Shown here in pieces: positions 1-8,121 of a stretch of 64,000 bases of DNA. The DNA lies in contig JALCOL010000005.1 in assembly GCA_022649665.1 (NCBI GenBank), forward strand, positions 62,001-126,000. Reading direction: 5' to 3'. How positions within the stretch are numbered: the stretch's first letter is position 1; the number at the start of each line of letters is the position of its first letter. Source of the stretch: Enterococcaceae bacterium (GTDB taxonomy: Bacteria > Bacillota > Bacilli > Lactobacillales > Enterococcaceae). The position numbers and the translations under genes were made by a program. Below the pieces are notes generated by a model, which saw only the letters and a program-made list of their open reading frames with translations, had not been told where the DNA came from and did not search any database.

Positions 1-707
1 TCTTTATCGAACGCAAATGTTTTCTGCTGCAGGCTTTCTTCCAAATCAGTGATAGTGACATGCCGCGTACCGTCAGCTGCCGGTGCAGTCGATTTGATTG
101 CGAGCTCCAGCGCATTCAGTGCACTGCGCAAGTCGCCGCCTGAGCGTTCTGCCAAAAAGGCGAGGCCTGCGGGCGGCAGTTCAGCATGCTCTTTTCCTAA
201 ACCGCGTTCAGGATCTTTCAGTGCTCGTTTAAGGGCTGGAAGGATCTCGGCAGCCGTCAAAGGCTTCACCTCAAAAATCTGCAGCCGGCTGCGGATCGCC
301 GGATTGATCGAAAAATATGGATTTTCTGTCGTTGCACCGATCAAAATGATTTTGCCATTTTCCAAAAAAGGCAGCAGAAAATCTTGTTTGGTTTTATCGA
401 GTCGGTGGACTTCATCTAGTAATAAAACGACCCCGCCTGACATCTTTCCTTCTTCAGCAACGACCTGCAAGTCTTTTTTGGAATCGGTCGCAGCATTCAA
501 AGACCGGAATGCGTAGTGCGTTGAGCCGGCGATCGCACTGGCGATGCTGGTTTTTCCGGTGCCGGGCGGTCCGTATAGAATCATTGACGACAACAGCTTT
601 GCCTCGACCATCCGCCGAATGATCTTACCGGGACCCAGCAGATGTGTCTGGCCGACGACTTCAGAAAGTTCGCGCGGCCGCATGCGGTATGCCAAGGGTT
701 TTTCCAT
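1..707 (-). CDS. rarA: Replication-associated recombination protein A (RarA/MgsA), N-terminal part; runs off the left edge
   Basis: AAA+ ATPase of the clamp-loader-like RarA family, which acts at stalled replication forks. Reading the reverse strand from the ATG at 705-707 gives about 235 residues with no stop before the edge. Visible are a Walker A GPPGTGKTS at about residues 46-54, a Walker B LLLDEVHRLDK, and the sensor region GATTENPYFSINPAIRSR, an order typical of RarA. The ribosome binding site AAGGAG lies about 9 bases before the ATG, and a -10 box TATAAT reads on the reverse strand at 736-741. The C-terminal part, which in the family carries the tetramerisation domain, is outside the window. 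The gene is divergent from mpg. RuvB is excluded because the N-terminal ERxLRP-type segment and sensor sequence are of the RarA kind. Confidence 0.93.
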   Translation of the reverse strand, partial: MEKPLAYRMRPRELSEVVGQTHLLGPGKIIRRMVEAKLLSSMILYGPPGTGKTSIASAIAGSTHYAFRSLNAATDSKKDLQVVAEEGKMSGGVVLLLDEVHRLDKTKQDFLLPFLENGKIILIGATTENPYFSINPAIRSRLQIFEVKPLTAAEILPALKRALKDPERGLGKEHAELPPAGLAFLAERSGGDLRSALNALELAIKSTAPAADGTRHVTITDLEESLQQKTFAFDK

Positions 708-814
708 GGCGATTCAGCTCCTTTTTCTTGTCTACATTATAGCAGAGAATGCGGGCGAGGAAATCTAGGTGAAATCATGCGGATTTTCGAGTATCATGGG
801 TGAGAGGTGACACT

Positions 815-1453
815 ATGTCGATCAAAGAAATCATTGAAACCAAACCGACGACTTATGTCGCGCAAGCACTCTTGGGGCAGTATTTATCTTATTCAGGACC
901 AGCTGGCGCGACCGGCGGCTGGATCGTCGATGCCGAAGCATATTTAGGGCCGCTCGACCGCGCAGCACACAGCTACGGCGGGCGTCAGACGCCGAGTCTT
1001 GCGGCAATGTATGCGGCGGCCGGAACGATCTATTTATACACGATGCATACCCATTTGATCTTGAATATCGTGACAAAAAGTGCCGGAACACCAGAAGGGG
1101 TCATGATCCGTGCGATCGAACCCGGCGCGGGGATCCCTTTGATGAAAGAACGCCGCCCAAAAGCAAAAAATATGGCGCAGCTGACGAACGGTCCCGGAAA
1201 ACTGGTGGAAGCGCTTGGCCTGCCGCGCGCTTTATATGGGACGTCGATCTTTGACGGGCCGCTTGAACTGGTGCCGGAAAAAGCGCGCCAGCCGCGCGAG
1301 ATCTTGATGATGCCGCGCGTCGGGATCCCGAACAAGGGACATTGGACCGTCTGGCCGCTGCGTTTTGCGGTCGCCGGCAATCCGTATCTTACCGGGATCA
1401 AAAAAAGCGAAATCGATGCCGCACACCACGGCTGGATCGGAGAAAAACAATGA
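815..1453 (+). CDS. mpg: 3-methyladenine DNA glycosylase (AAG/MPG family)
   Basis: Base-excision repair glycosylase that removes alkylated purines such as 3-methyladenine. The family signature is clear: a VDAEAYLGPLDRAAHSYGG stretch, which contains the catalytic Glu of the EAY motif, and further on RAIEPG and NGPGKL. The protein is 212 residues, usual for the bacterial family. I chose the ATG at 815 over a GTG at 800 because GAGAGGTG sits just upstream and overlaps that GTG. The stop codon overlaps the start of the next gene (ATGA), so the two are translationally coupled. Confidence 0.93.
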   Translation: MSIKEIIETKPTTYVAQALLGQYLSYSGPAGATGGWIVDAEAYLGPLDRAAHSYGGRQTPSLAAMYAAAGTIYLYTMHTHLILNIVTKSAGTPEGVMIRAIEPGAGIPLMKERRPKAKNMAQLTNGPGKLVEALGLPRALYGTSIFDGPLELVPEKARQPREILMMPRVGIPNKGHWTVWPLRFAVAGNPYLTGIKKSEIDAAHHGWIGEKQ

Positions 1454-1929
1454 AAAAAACTAATCTTATCAAATTTTTGGAACAGGAACTGCCGAAGTTT
1501 TTTCCGGAAACTGAGATCGAGCTGGCTTGGGATCCGCAGACCGGCGTGATCGAGCTTAGCGGGACGATCTACATCCATAATCCGAAACATGTCCTGACCG
1601 GAGACGCGTATAAAGTCGAAAGCGCGGAGGAAGTACTTGCGTTTGAAGACCGGATCGCTTTTTATCTGCAAAGCAAAGAGCAGCCGGATCCAGAGGAATA
1701 TCTTCAGATGTATGCGCTCGATAAAAAAGGGATGGATGAAACACGGCTGCTCGCGATCCTAGCGACATTCCGCGATGTACTGGCAGGAGCCGAGGAGCAG
1801 GTGCTCGACTTTTTGGCGGATCCCGCGGCTGAAGAATTCGAATTATCATGGGATGAAGAAGCGTTTGCGCGCTATTTGAAAAAATACAGCCGCAAAGCCG
1901 CGATACTCCATCCCTATCCGCATTACTAG
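1450..1929 (+). CDS. DUF3013 family protein, function unknown
   Basis: A 159-residue acidic, soluble protein with no signal peptide or membrane segment. It has the look of the DUF3013 family, which is largely restricted to Lactobacillales and commonly precedes prmA. A beta-rich N-terminal half (ELAWDPQTGVIELSG) is followed by helices. No catalytic motif is recognisable and the function is unknown. It starts at the ATGA overlap with mpg and ends 11 bases before prmA, so it belongs to the mpg-prmA-rsmE transcription unit. Confidence 0.8.
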   Translation: MKKTNLIKFLEQELPKFFPETEIELAWDPQTGVIELSGTIYIHNPKHVLTGDAYKVESAEEVLAFEDRIAFYLQSKEQPDPEEYLQMYALDKKGMDETRLLAILATFRDVLAGAEEQVLDFLADPAAEEFELSWDEEAFARYLKKYSRKAAILHPYPHY

Positions 1930-1940
1930 GAGGATGAGCA

Positions 1941-2888
1941 ATGAATTGGTTTAAAATCAGCGTGGAAACGACTCATGAAGCAGTCGAAGCGGTCAGTAAT
2001 CTCTTGATCGAGCAAGGCGCCCAAGGTGTCGAGATCGAAGACGCGTTCGAGCTCGATCACTATGACCCGGACGCGTTCGGCGAAGTGACCGGCGGCAAAA
2101 AATATACGGAGCTGACGGGGACACAAGCGCTTGTGAACGCCTATTTTCCGGAAACTGCACTGCTCCCGGAGATCACCAGCCAGCTGAAACTGCATTTGGC
2201 GCAGTTTTCTTCATACGGCTTTTCCGGAATGCATCAATTGCTGGAAACGACCGCGATCAACGAGGAAGATTGGAATACTTCGTGGAAAAAATATTATCAT
2301 CCGGTCCGTTTGACGCGCTTTGTAACGGTCGTGCCCGATTGGGAAGACTATGCGCCGGAAACCCGCGACGAACTGGTGATCCGGCTTGATCCGGGGATGG
2401 CATTCGGGACCGGAACGCACCCGACAACGCGCTTGATGATCCAAGCGCTCGAACTGGTCTTGCGCGGCGGCGAAACCGTTTTTGATATCGGGACCGGCTC
2501 AGGGATCTTGGCGATCGCCGCGCGGCTTTTGGGCGCGGCAAACGTTGCGGCCTTTGATATCGATGAAGTCGCAGTTCGCCAAGCGAAAGAAAATCTGGCG
2601 CGCAATCCCGCAGTCGATGAAGTCGTGATCGCGCAAGGAGCCGGCTTTGAAACAGCCAGCGGAACAGCCGATGTGATCGTCGCGAATATTTTAGCGGAGA
2701 TCATCGTGCCGCTTCTGCCGGAAATGCGGGAGCATTTGAATCCTGACGGGCGGATCCTGCTCTCAGGGATCATCGACAGCAAAGTCCCGGCACTTGAAGA
2801 AGCGATTTCCTCAGCCGGCTTGGCGGTCGAAGAGCACCTGTCTTGGCTCGATTGGAACGGATTTCTATTAAAAGAGAAAGAGGCGTAG
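1941..2888 (+). CDS. prmA: Ribosomal protein L11 methyltransferase
   Basis: SAM-dependent enzyme that trimethylates ribosomal protein L11. The 315-residue length matches the family. The N-terminal third (MNWFKISVETTHEAVEAVSN) is the L11-recognition domain. The Rossmann methyltransferase part has a FDIGTGSGILAIAA SAM-binding loop around residues 177-190 and the post-I acidic segment FDIDEVAV. The PrmA motif VANILAEIIVPLLPEM follows near residue 250. A TAGGAGGATGAGCA ribosome binding site precedes the ATG. rsmE follows 3 bases after the stop, so the two are co-transcribed, a common pairing in Firmicutes. Confidence 0.96.
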   Translation: MNWFKISVETTHEAVEAVSNLLIEQGAQGVEIEDAFELDHYDPDAFGEVTGGKKYTELTGTQALVNAYFPETALLPEITSQLKLHLAQFSSYGFSGMHQLLETTAINEEDWNTSWKKYYHPVRLTRFVTVVPDWEDYAPETRDELVIRLDPGMAFGTGTHPTTRLMIQALELVLRGGETVFDIGTGSGILAIAARLLGAANVAAFDIDEVAVRQAKENLARNPAVDEVVIAQGAGFETASGTADVIVANILAEIIVPLLPEMREHLNPDGRILLSGIIDSKVPALEEAISSAGLAVEEHLSWLDWNGFLLKEKEA

Positions 2889-2891
2889 GGG

Positions 2892-3644
2892 ATGCAGCGC
2901 TATTTTGTCGATGAAATGCCGCTTGACGGCAAAGTGATCGTAACAGGTGAAAATTTCCACCATATCGCGCACGTGATGCGCAGCCGCGTCGGCGACAAGC
3001 ATTTTTTGGTTTTTCCCGATCACACAAGTGTTGTGGGCGAGCTTTTGGAGTTGACCGCAGACGAAGCAGTCTATGGTCATTTTGTCAAAGAAGACTTTAC
3101 GCGCGAGCTGCCGGTCGCCCTTACGATCGCCTGCGGGCTGCCGAAAGGTGACAAGCTCGATTGGATCGTTCAAAAAGGGACCGAACTCGGAGCCGCGGCG
3201 TTCACCGCTTTTCCCAGCCAGACATCGGTCGTCCGCTGGGATGAGAAAAAACGCCGCAAGCGCCTGACTCGCTTGGAAAAAATCGCGAAAGAAGCCGCTG
3301 AGCAGTCGCACCGGACACAAACACCGCTCGTAGAATTTGCTTCGTTTGCCGAACTATTGCAAGACTTCCCGCGCTTCACGCACGTGTTGATCGCCTATGA
3401 AGAGTCGGCCAAAGAAGGCGAACGCGCCCAGCTCGTGCAAACTTTTGAGAAGATGCAGCCCGGCGATTCACTATTAGCGGTCTTTGGTCCGGAAGGCGGT
3501 TTTGCGCCGGAAGAGATCGCGCAGTTTGAAGCCGCCGGCGCAAAGTGCTGCGGTTTGGGTCCGCGGATCTTGCGGGCCGAGACCGCGCCGCTCTACCTTC
3601 TCGCCAGTGCGAGCTTCTATTTTGAGTTGAGCCGTGGTGATTGA
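2892..3644 (+). CDS. rsmE: 16S rRNA (uracil(1498)-N(3))-methyltransferase
   Basis: SPOUT-class methyltransferase that modifies U1498 of 16S rRNA. At 250 residues it is standard length. The N-terminal PUA-like RNA-binding segment contains HHIAHVMRSRVGD. The C-terminal knot region shows FGPEGGFAPEEI near residue 197 and LGPRILRAETAPLYLL near residue 219, both diagnostic of RsmE. It directly follows prmA. The stop codon lies inside the -35 box of the rel promoter, so the next gene has its own start of transcription. Confidence 0.96.
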   Translation: MQRYFVDEMPLDGKVIVTGENFHHIAHVMRSRVGDKHFLVFPDHTSVVGELLELTADEAVYGHFVKEDFTRELPVALTIACGLPKGDKLDWIVQKGTELGAAAFTAFPSQTSVVRWDEKKRRKRLTRLEKIAKEAAEQSHRTQTPLVEFASFAELLQDFPRFTHVLIAYEESAKEGERAQLVQTFEKMQPGDSLLAVFGPEGGFAPEEIAQFEAAGAKCCGLGPRILRAETAPLYLLASASFYFELSRGD

Positions 3645-3669
3645 AAATTTCAGCAAAGACGAGTATAAT
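3641..3669 (+). promoter_or_regulatory. SigA-type promoter of rel
   Basis: TTGAAA at 3641-3646 and a perfect TATAAT at 3664-3669 are separated by exactly 17 bases. The -35 box overlaps the stop codon of rsmE. The next start codon is about 115 bases downstream, leaving an untranslated leader with a hairpin. Confidence 0.75.
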
Positions 3670-3708
3670 AATCTTGATAAATACCTGAAAGTTGACATCA
3701 CTCAGCAT

Positions 3709-3750
3709 CAGGCGCTGCGCGTTCGCGCGCTGCCCTATGCTGTTTTTTTT
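3709..3750 (+). terminator. GC-rich leader hairpin plus U-run upstream of rel (possible attenuator)
   Basis: In the rel leader the segment from 3709 to about 3736 folds into a GC-rich hairpin with the alternating core TGCGCG-TT-CGCGC and flanking AGG/CCT pairs. Eight T follow at 3743-3750. The stem has an internal mismatch region, so it is an imperfect terminator. It lies after the promoter and before the rel ribosome binding site, and could therefore reduce readthrough into rel. Confidence 0.4.
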
Positions 3751-3784
3751 GAATAAGACTGTGCTCAGCAAAGGAGTGGATCTG

Positions 3785-5998
3785 ATGCCCAAACAAAAAA
3801 CATTGACCGGCGAAGAAGTCATTGAGCTTTGCCGCGGATATATGAGTAAAGAACATGCCGCTTTTGTGGAAAAAGCGTATCAATATGCCAAAGAAGCGCA
3901 CAAAGACCAAAAGCGTGCTTCCGGCGAAGGCTACATTGTTCATCCGATCCAAGTGGCGGGGATCTTGGCGGGGTTCCATATGGATCCGCATACTGTTGCG
4001 ACAGGTTTTTTGCATGATGTTGTCGAAGATACGCCGACGACGCTTGAAGATCTGCGTGCGCTTTTCGGCAGCGATGTTGCGATGCTGGTCGACGGCGTCA
4101 CAAAACTCGGGAAGATCCACTATAAGAGCCATGAAGAGCAGCTTGCTGAAAATCACCGCAAAATGCTGCTCGCGATGGCTCAAGATCTGCGGGTCATCAT
4201 GGTCAAACTGGCGGACCGCCTGCATAATATCCGGACGCTCAAATATCTGCGTCCCGACAAACAGCGGCGGATCGCGCAAGAAACGCTTGAGATCTATGCG
4301 CCGCTGGCTGATCGGTTAGGGATCAGCCGCATCAAATGGGAGCTGGAAGACACGGCGCTGCGCTATTTGAATCCGCAGCAGTATTACCGGATCGTGCATT
4401 TAATGCAGTCCAAGCGCTCTGAGCGCGAAGCCTACATCAAAGAGACGGTGGAACAGATCCAAGACGCCTGCAACGATCTCGGGATCAAAGCGGAGATCTA
4501 CGGGCGGCCGAAACATATTTATTCGATCTACCGCAAAATGCGCGACAAGAAAAAAGAATTCAACGAGATCTATGATCTGTCCGCGGTGCGTGTGATCGTG
4601 GATTCGATCAAAGACTGCTATGCGGTCCTCGGCGTGATCCACACGCAGTGGAAGCCGATGCCGGGCCGCTTCAAAGATTACATCGCGATGCCCAAAGCCA
4701 ATATGTATCAGTCGCTCCATACGACTGTGATCGGTCCGAAAGGCCGGCCGGTCGAAGTGCAGATCCGCACCGAAGAAATGCATGAGATCGCCGAATTCGG
4801 GGTCGCAGCACATTGGGCCTATAAGGAAGGCGTCAATGCGGAAGATGCTTCTGACAACATGACCAAGCAGCTCTCCTGGTTCCATGAGATCTTAGAGCTC
4901 CAAGATGAAAGCTATGACGCGGCTGACTTTATGGAATCAGTCAAAGGCGATATTTTCGCGGATAAAGTATATGTCTTTACCCCGAAAGGCGACGTGACCG
5001 AGCTGCCGAAGGGGTCCAGTCCGCTTGACTTTGCTTACAGCATCCATACCGAGATCGGCAATAAAACGACCGGCGCGAAAGTCAACGGCAAGATCGTGCC
5101 GCTCGACTACAAACTGAAAAACGGCGACATCGTTGAAGTTTTGACCGCGCCGAACTCTTTTGGTCCGAGCCGCGACTGGATCAAAATGGTCGCAACGAGC
5201 AAAGCACGCAATAAGATCAAAAAGTTCTTCAAAACGCAGGACCGCGAGCTGAATATCACGCGCGGCCGCGAAATGCTGATCCATCAGCTGCAGGAAATGG
5301 AATTCTCGCCGAAAGCAGTCATGACGAAAGAAAATATCCATGAAGCAGCCAAACGTTTCAACTTCCAATCGACCGATGACTTTCTGGCTACGATCGGCTT
5401 TGGCGAACTTTCACCAATCACGGTCGCCAACCGCTTGACGGAAAAAGAGCGCCATGAAAAAGAAAAACAAAAACAGCAGGAAAAAGTCGAAGAGCTGATC
5501 AATCAGCCGCCGAAAAAAGAACCGGAAAAAATGAAGATCAAGCACGAAGGCGGCGTGGTGATCCAAGGGGTCGACAATCTTTTGATCCGTTTATCGCACT
5601 GCTGCAATCCGGTACCGGGTGATGACATCGTCGGCTACATCACGAAAGGCCGCGGGATCTCGATCCACCGCACCGACTGCCCCAATATCCAGCACGCCAA
5701 AGAGAAAAAAGAACGTTTGATCGAAGTCGAATGGGAAGATACCCACAGTGCCAACAAGACATACAACACCGACCTTGAGATTTACGGATATAATCGTTCC
5801 GGGCTTTTGAACGATGTGCTGCAAGTGGTCAGTACGATGAGCAAAAATTTGGTCAAAGTCGAAGCACGGCCGACGAAAAACAAAATGGCGAGCATTTTGC
5901 TGACGCTCGGGATCGATAATTTGAGCCATCTGGAGCAGATCGTTGACAAAATCAAGACCGTGCCGGATGTGTATACAGTCCGCCGCACGAACGGCTAA
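3785..5998 (+). CDS. rel: Bifunctional (p)ppGpp synthetase/hydrolase Rel
   Basis: Long RSH-family stringent-response enzyme of 737 residues. The order is: HD hydrolase domain with FLHDVVEDT and LADRLHNIRTL; synthetase domain with YSIYRKMRDKK and AMPKANMYQSLHTTV; TGS domain with VYVFTPKGDVTELPKGS; and a C-terminal zinc-finger/ACT region with LSHCCNPVPGDDI. Both catalytic halves look intact, so it should make and degrade the alarmone. I chose the ATG at 3785 because AAAGGAG precedes it; an upstream in-frame codon at 3692 lies inside the leader hairpin region. dtd follows 14 bases after the stop, the usual rel-dtd operon. Confidence 0.96.
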   Translation: MPKQKTLTGEEVIELCRGYMSKEHAAFVEKAYQYAKEAHKDQKRASGEGYIVHPIQVAGILAGFHMDPHTVATGFLHDVVEDTPTTLEDLRALFGSDVAMLVDGVTKLGKIHYKSHEEQLAENHRKMLLAMAQDLRVIMVKLADRLHNIRTLKYLRPDKQRRIAQETLEIYAPLADRLGISRIKWELEDTALRYLNPQQYYRIVHLMQSKRSEREAYIKETVEQIQDACNDLGIKAEIYGRPKHIYSIYRKMRDKKKEFNEIYDLSAVRVIVDSIKDCYAVLGVIHTQWKPMPGRFKDYIAMPKANMYQSLHTTVIGPKGRPVEVQIRTEEMHEIAEFGVAAHWAYKEGVNAEDASDNMTKQLSWFHEILELQDESYDAADFMESVKGDIFADKVYVFTPKGDVTELPKGSSPLDFAYSIHTEIGNKTTGAKVNGKIVPLDYKLKNGDIVEVLTAPNSFGPSRDWIKMVATSKARNKIKKFFKTQDRELNITRGREMLIHQLQEMEFSPKAVMTKENIHEAAKRFNFQSTDDFLATIGFGELSPITVANRLTEKERHEKEKQKQQEKVEELINQPPKKEPEKMKIKHEGGVVIQGVDNLLIRLSHCCNPVPGDDIVGYITKGRGISIHRTDCPNIQHAKEKKERLIEVEWEDTHSANKTYNTDLEIYGYNRSGLLNDVLQVVSTMSKNLVKVEARPTKNKMASILLTLGIDNLSHLEQIVDKIKTVPDVYTVRRTNG

Positions 5999-6012
5999 AA
6001 GGAGTGGAAGGA

Positions 6013-6459
6013 ATGCGGGTATTGCTGCAGCGCGTGCAAAACGCAGCGGTCACAGTCGACAGCCGCGAGATCGGCAAGATCGGCCGCGGATTTTTGCTGC
6101 TGGTCGGCTTTACGACTGGCGATACGCTGACGGAAGTCGAATATTTAGCAAAAAAAATTGCAAAACTGCGCGTTTTTGAAGACGAAACCGGCAAATTGAA
6201 TCTTGATCTGAAACAAATCGAAGGCGCGATCCTGTCGGTTTCGCAATTTACGCTTTACGCGGATACGAAAAAAGGCAATCGCCCGAGCTTTACGAAAGCT
6301 CTGGCTCCGGCAGAGGCGGAAAATTTATATGAAGCTTTCAATGAAAAGCTGCGCCAAGCAGGCTTTGCAGTCGCGACCGGCAAGTTCGGAGCAGAGATGC
6401 AGGTTTCGCTTGTGAACGACGGACCGGTCACGATCTGTTTGGAAAAAGAAGCATCATGA
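6013..6459 (+). CDS. dtd: D-aminoacyl-tRNA deacylase
   Basis: Cleaves D-amino acids from mischarged tRNA. The 148-residue protein starts with the family's MRVLLQRV and has the conserved SQFTLYADTKKGNRPSF core, including the SQFTL motif. Near the C-terminus the family's GxPVT-type motif appears as NDGPVTICLE. I chose the ATG at 6013 rather than the GTG at 6004, since MRVxxQRV is the normal N-terminus and AAAAGGAGTGGAAGGA lies upstream. It is the last gene of the rel operon. Confidence 0.96.
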   Translation: MRVLLQRVQNAAVTVDSREIGKIGRGFLLLVGFTTGDTLTEVEYLAKKIAKLRVFEDETGKLNLDLKQIEGAILSVSQFTLYADTKKGNRPSFTKALAPAEAENLYEAFNEKLRQAGFAVATGKFGAEMQVSLVNDGPVTICLEKEAS

Positions 6460-6498
6460 GAAATTTCCGTTATCCTGCTGTGAATCAGATGAAAAAAC

Positions 6499-6527
6499 TT
6501 GACATTTTCACGTAATTCTAGTAGGTT
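6499..6527 (+). promoter_or_regulatory. Promoter of the hisS-aspS T-box transcript
   Basis: A consensus -35 TTGACA at 6499-6504 is followed after 17 bases by TAGGTT at 6522-6527. Transcription would start near 6534, at the 5' end of the T-box leader. Confidence 0.6.
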
Positions 6528-6533
6528 AAGGGA

Positions 6534-6770
6534 TAGTTGAAAACGAAGCAATCAATGAAAGAGTCAGTAGTTGTTGAAACTGCCGCAGAGAAAAGACCCT
6601 TGGCTGGAAGGTCTTGCACGGAGACAAACGAAAGACGCTCTGGAGATAGAAAGTGCAAAGCTTTCTCGTGGCAAACGTTACTTGCAAAGCGGAAAGTCCA
6701 AGACTTTCAAATCAGGTGGTACCGCGAGCACAAACTCGTCCTTTTACTAAGAAAGGACGAGTTTTTTTTG
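6534..6770 (+). promoter_or_regulatory. T-box riboswitch leader of hisS-aspS
   Basis: The T-box sequence AGGTGGTACCGCG is complete at 6714-6726, with the antiterminator bulge TGGT that pairs with uncharged tRNA. Immediately downstream is an intrinsic terminator. Upstream elements resemble stem I, including AGTA near 6570 and AGAGA near 6590. The leader should allow hisS-aspS transcription when the matching tRNA is uncharged. I could not fix the specifier codon: CAC (His) at 6617-6619 and GAC (Asp) at 6623-6625 are both plausible. Confidence 0.93.
6733..6769 (+). terminator. T-box-controlled intrinsic terminator
   Basis: Inverted repeat AACTCGTCCTTTT / AAAGGACGAGTT followed by a run of T, ending at about 6769. 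It lies 7 bases after the T-box sequence and is the expected alternative to the antiterminator. Confidence 0.9.
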
Positions 6771-6795
6771 TTTTCAAATCGAACGGAGGGAAATT

Positions 6796-8097
6796 ATGAA
6801 ATATCAGCGCCCTAAAGGAACGGCAGACATCCTGCCGGGTATTTCGGAAAAATGGCAGTTTATCGAAGAGACCGCGCGGATGCTTTTCAGCGACTATCGC
6901 TACCGCGAGATCCGCACGCCGCTTTTTGAACATTACGAAGTGATCTCCCGCAGTGTCGGGGATACGACCGATATCGTTTCGAAAGAGATGTACGACTTTT
7001 ACGACAAAGGCGACCGCCACATCACGCTGCGCCCGGAAGGCACAGCCCCGATCGTCCGCGCCTATGTCGAGAACAAATTGTACGGTCCGGAACATGCCAA
7101 GCCGTATAAAACGTATTATATGGGACCGATGTTCCGCTATGAACGTCCGCAAGCTGGGCGCTACCGTGAATTTCACCAGATCGGGATCGAAGCGTTCGGG
7201 GTTGAAAATCCGGCAGTCGATGTCGAAGCGATGGCGATGGCAATGGAATATTTCAAACAGCTGGGGATCACCCATATCGAACTGGTGATCAACACACTGG
7301 GCGACGCCGAAAGCCGCAGTGCTTACCGCGCGGCCTTGATCGCGTATCTGGAGCGGCACGAAGACGAGCTCAGCCGCGACTCCAAAGAGCGGCTCGCGCA
7401 CAATCCGTTGCGCGTCCTTGACAGCAAAGCTCCGGAAGATCAGGCGATCGTCGCTGACGCGCCTTCGATCTTGGACTATTTGAGCGAAGCGGCTTCGAAA
7501 CATTTTGAAGAAGTCAAAATGATGCTTCGTGCGCTCGATATCCCTTATGTGATCGATCCGACGATGGTCCGCGGGTTGGATTATTACACCCATACGATCT
7601 TTGAGATCATGAGCAATGCGCCGGGCTTCCATGGGGTGAAAACGACGATCTGCGGCGGCGGCCGCTATGACAGTCTCGTCGAAGATCTGGGCGGTCCGCA
7701 TACACCGGGCTTCGGCTTCGCGATCGGGGTGGAACGCCTTTTGATCACGCTCGATGCGGAAGATGTGACACTGCCGGAAGAGAATCCGCTGGATGTCTAT
7801 GTGGTCGGAATCGGGGAAATGACGAATGTCGAATCACTCAAGCTTGTCCAAGCGGTGCGCAAATTCGGCTATTCAGCTGACCGCGACTTTTTGGAACGCA
7901 AGCCGAAAGCCCAGTTCAAATCCGCCAACAAAGAGCATGCGACGCTTGTCGTCACAGTCGGGGAAAGTGAACTGGAAAACGGCACGGTGAAAGTCAAAGC
8001 GATGAAGACCGGTCATGAAAAGAACTATCCGCTTGCCGAGATCTACCGCGACTTCAGCGAAATCTATGATGAAATGACAACGATCGAATTTAAATAA
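6796..8097 (+). CDS. hisS: Histidyl-tRNA synthetase
   Basis: Class II synthetase of 433 residues, normal size. It starts with the typical [10 protein letters not shown] segment. Motif 2 is visible as [20 protein letters not shown] and the histidine-specific loop as [14 protein letters not shown]. Motif 3 is [13 protein letters not shown], followed by the C-terminal anticodon-binding domain from about residue 330. The AACGGAGGGAAATT ribosome binding site fits the ATG at 6796. aspS starts 24 bases after the stop and shares the T-box leader. Confidence 0.97.
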   Translation: MKYQRPKGTADILPGISEKWQFIEETARMLFSDYRYREIRTPLFEHYEVISRSVGDTTDIVSKEMYDFYDKGDRHITLRPEGTAPIVRAYVENKLYGPEHAKPYKTYYMGPMFRYERPQAGRYREFHQIGIEAFGVENPAVDVEAMAMAMEYFKQLGITHIELVINTLGDAESRSAYRAALIAYLERHEDELSRDSKERLAHNPLRVLDSKAPEDQAIVADAPSILDYLSEAASKHFEEVKMMLRALDIPYVIDPTMVRGLDYYTHTIFEIMSNAPGFHGVKTTICGGGRYDSLVEDLGGPHTPGFGFAIGVERLLITLDAEDVTLPEENPLDVYVVGIGEMTNVESLKLVQAVRKFGYSADRDFLERKPKAQFKSANKEHATLVVTVGESELENGTVKVKAMKTGHEKNYPLAEIYRDFSEIYDEMTTIEFK

Positions 8098-8121
8098 GCA
8101 GGAATAAGGAGAAAAACAAAG

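Noticed and set aside
6712-7701. Open frame of 329 codons opposite hisS
   Set aside because: Same reasoning as for aspS: it also runs through the T-box terminator and has no recognisable domain.
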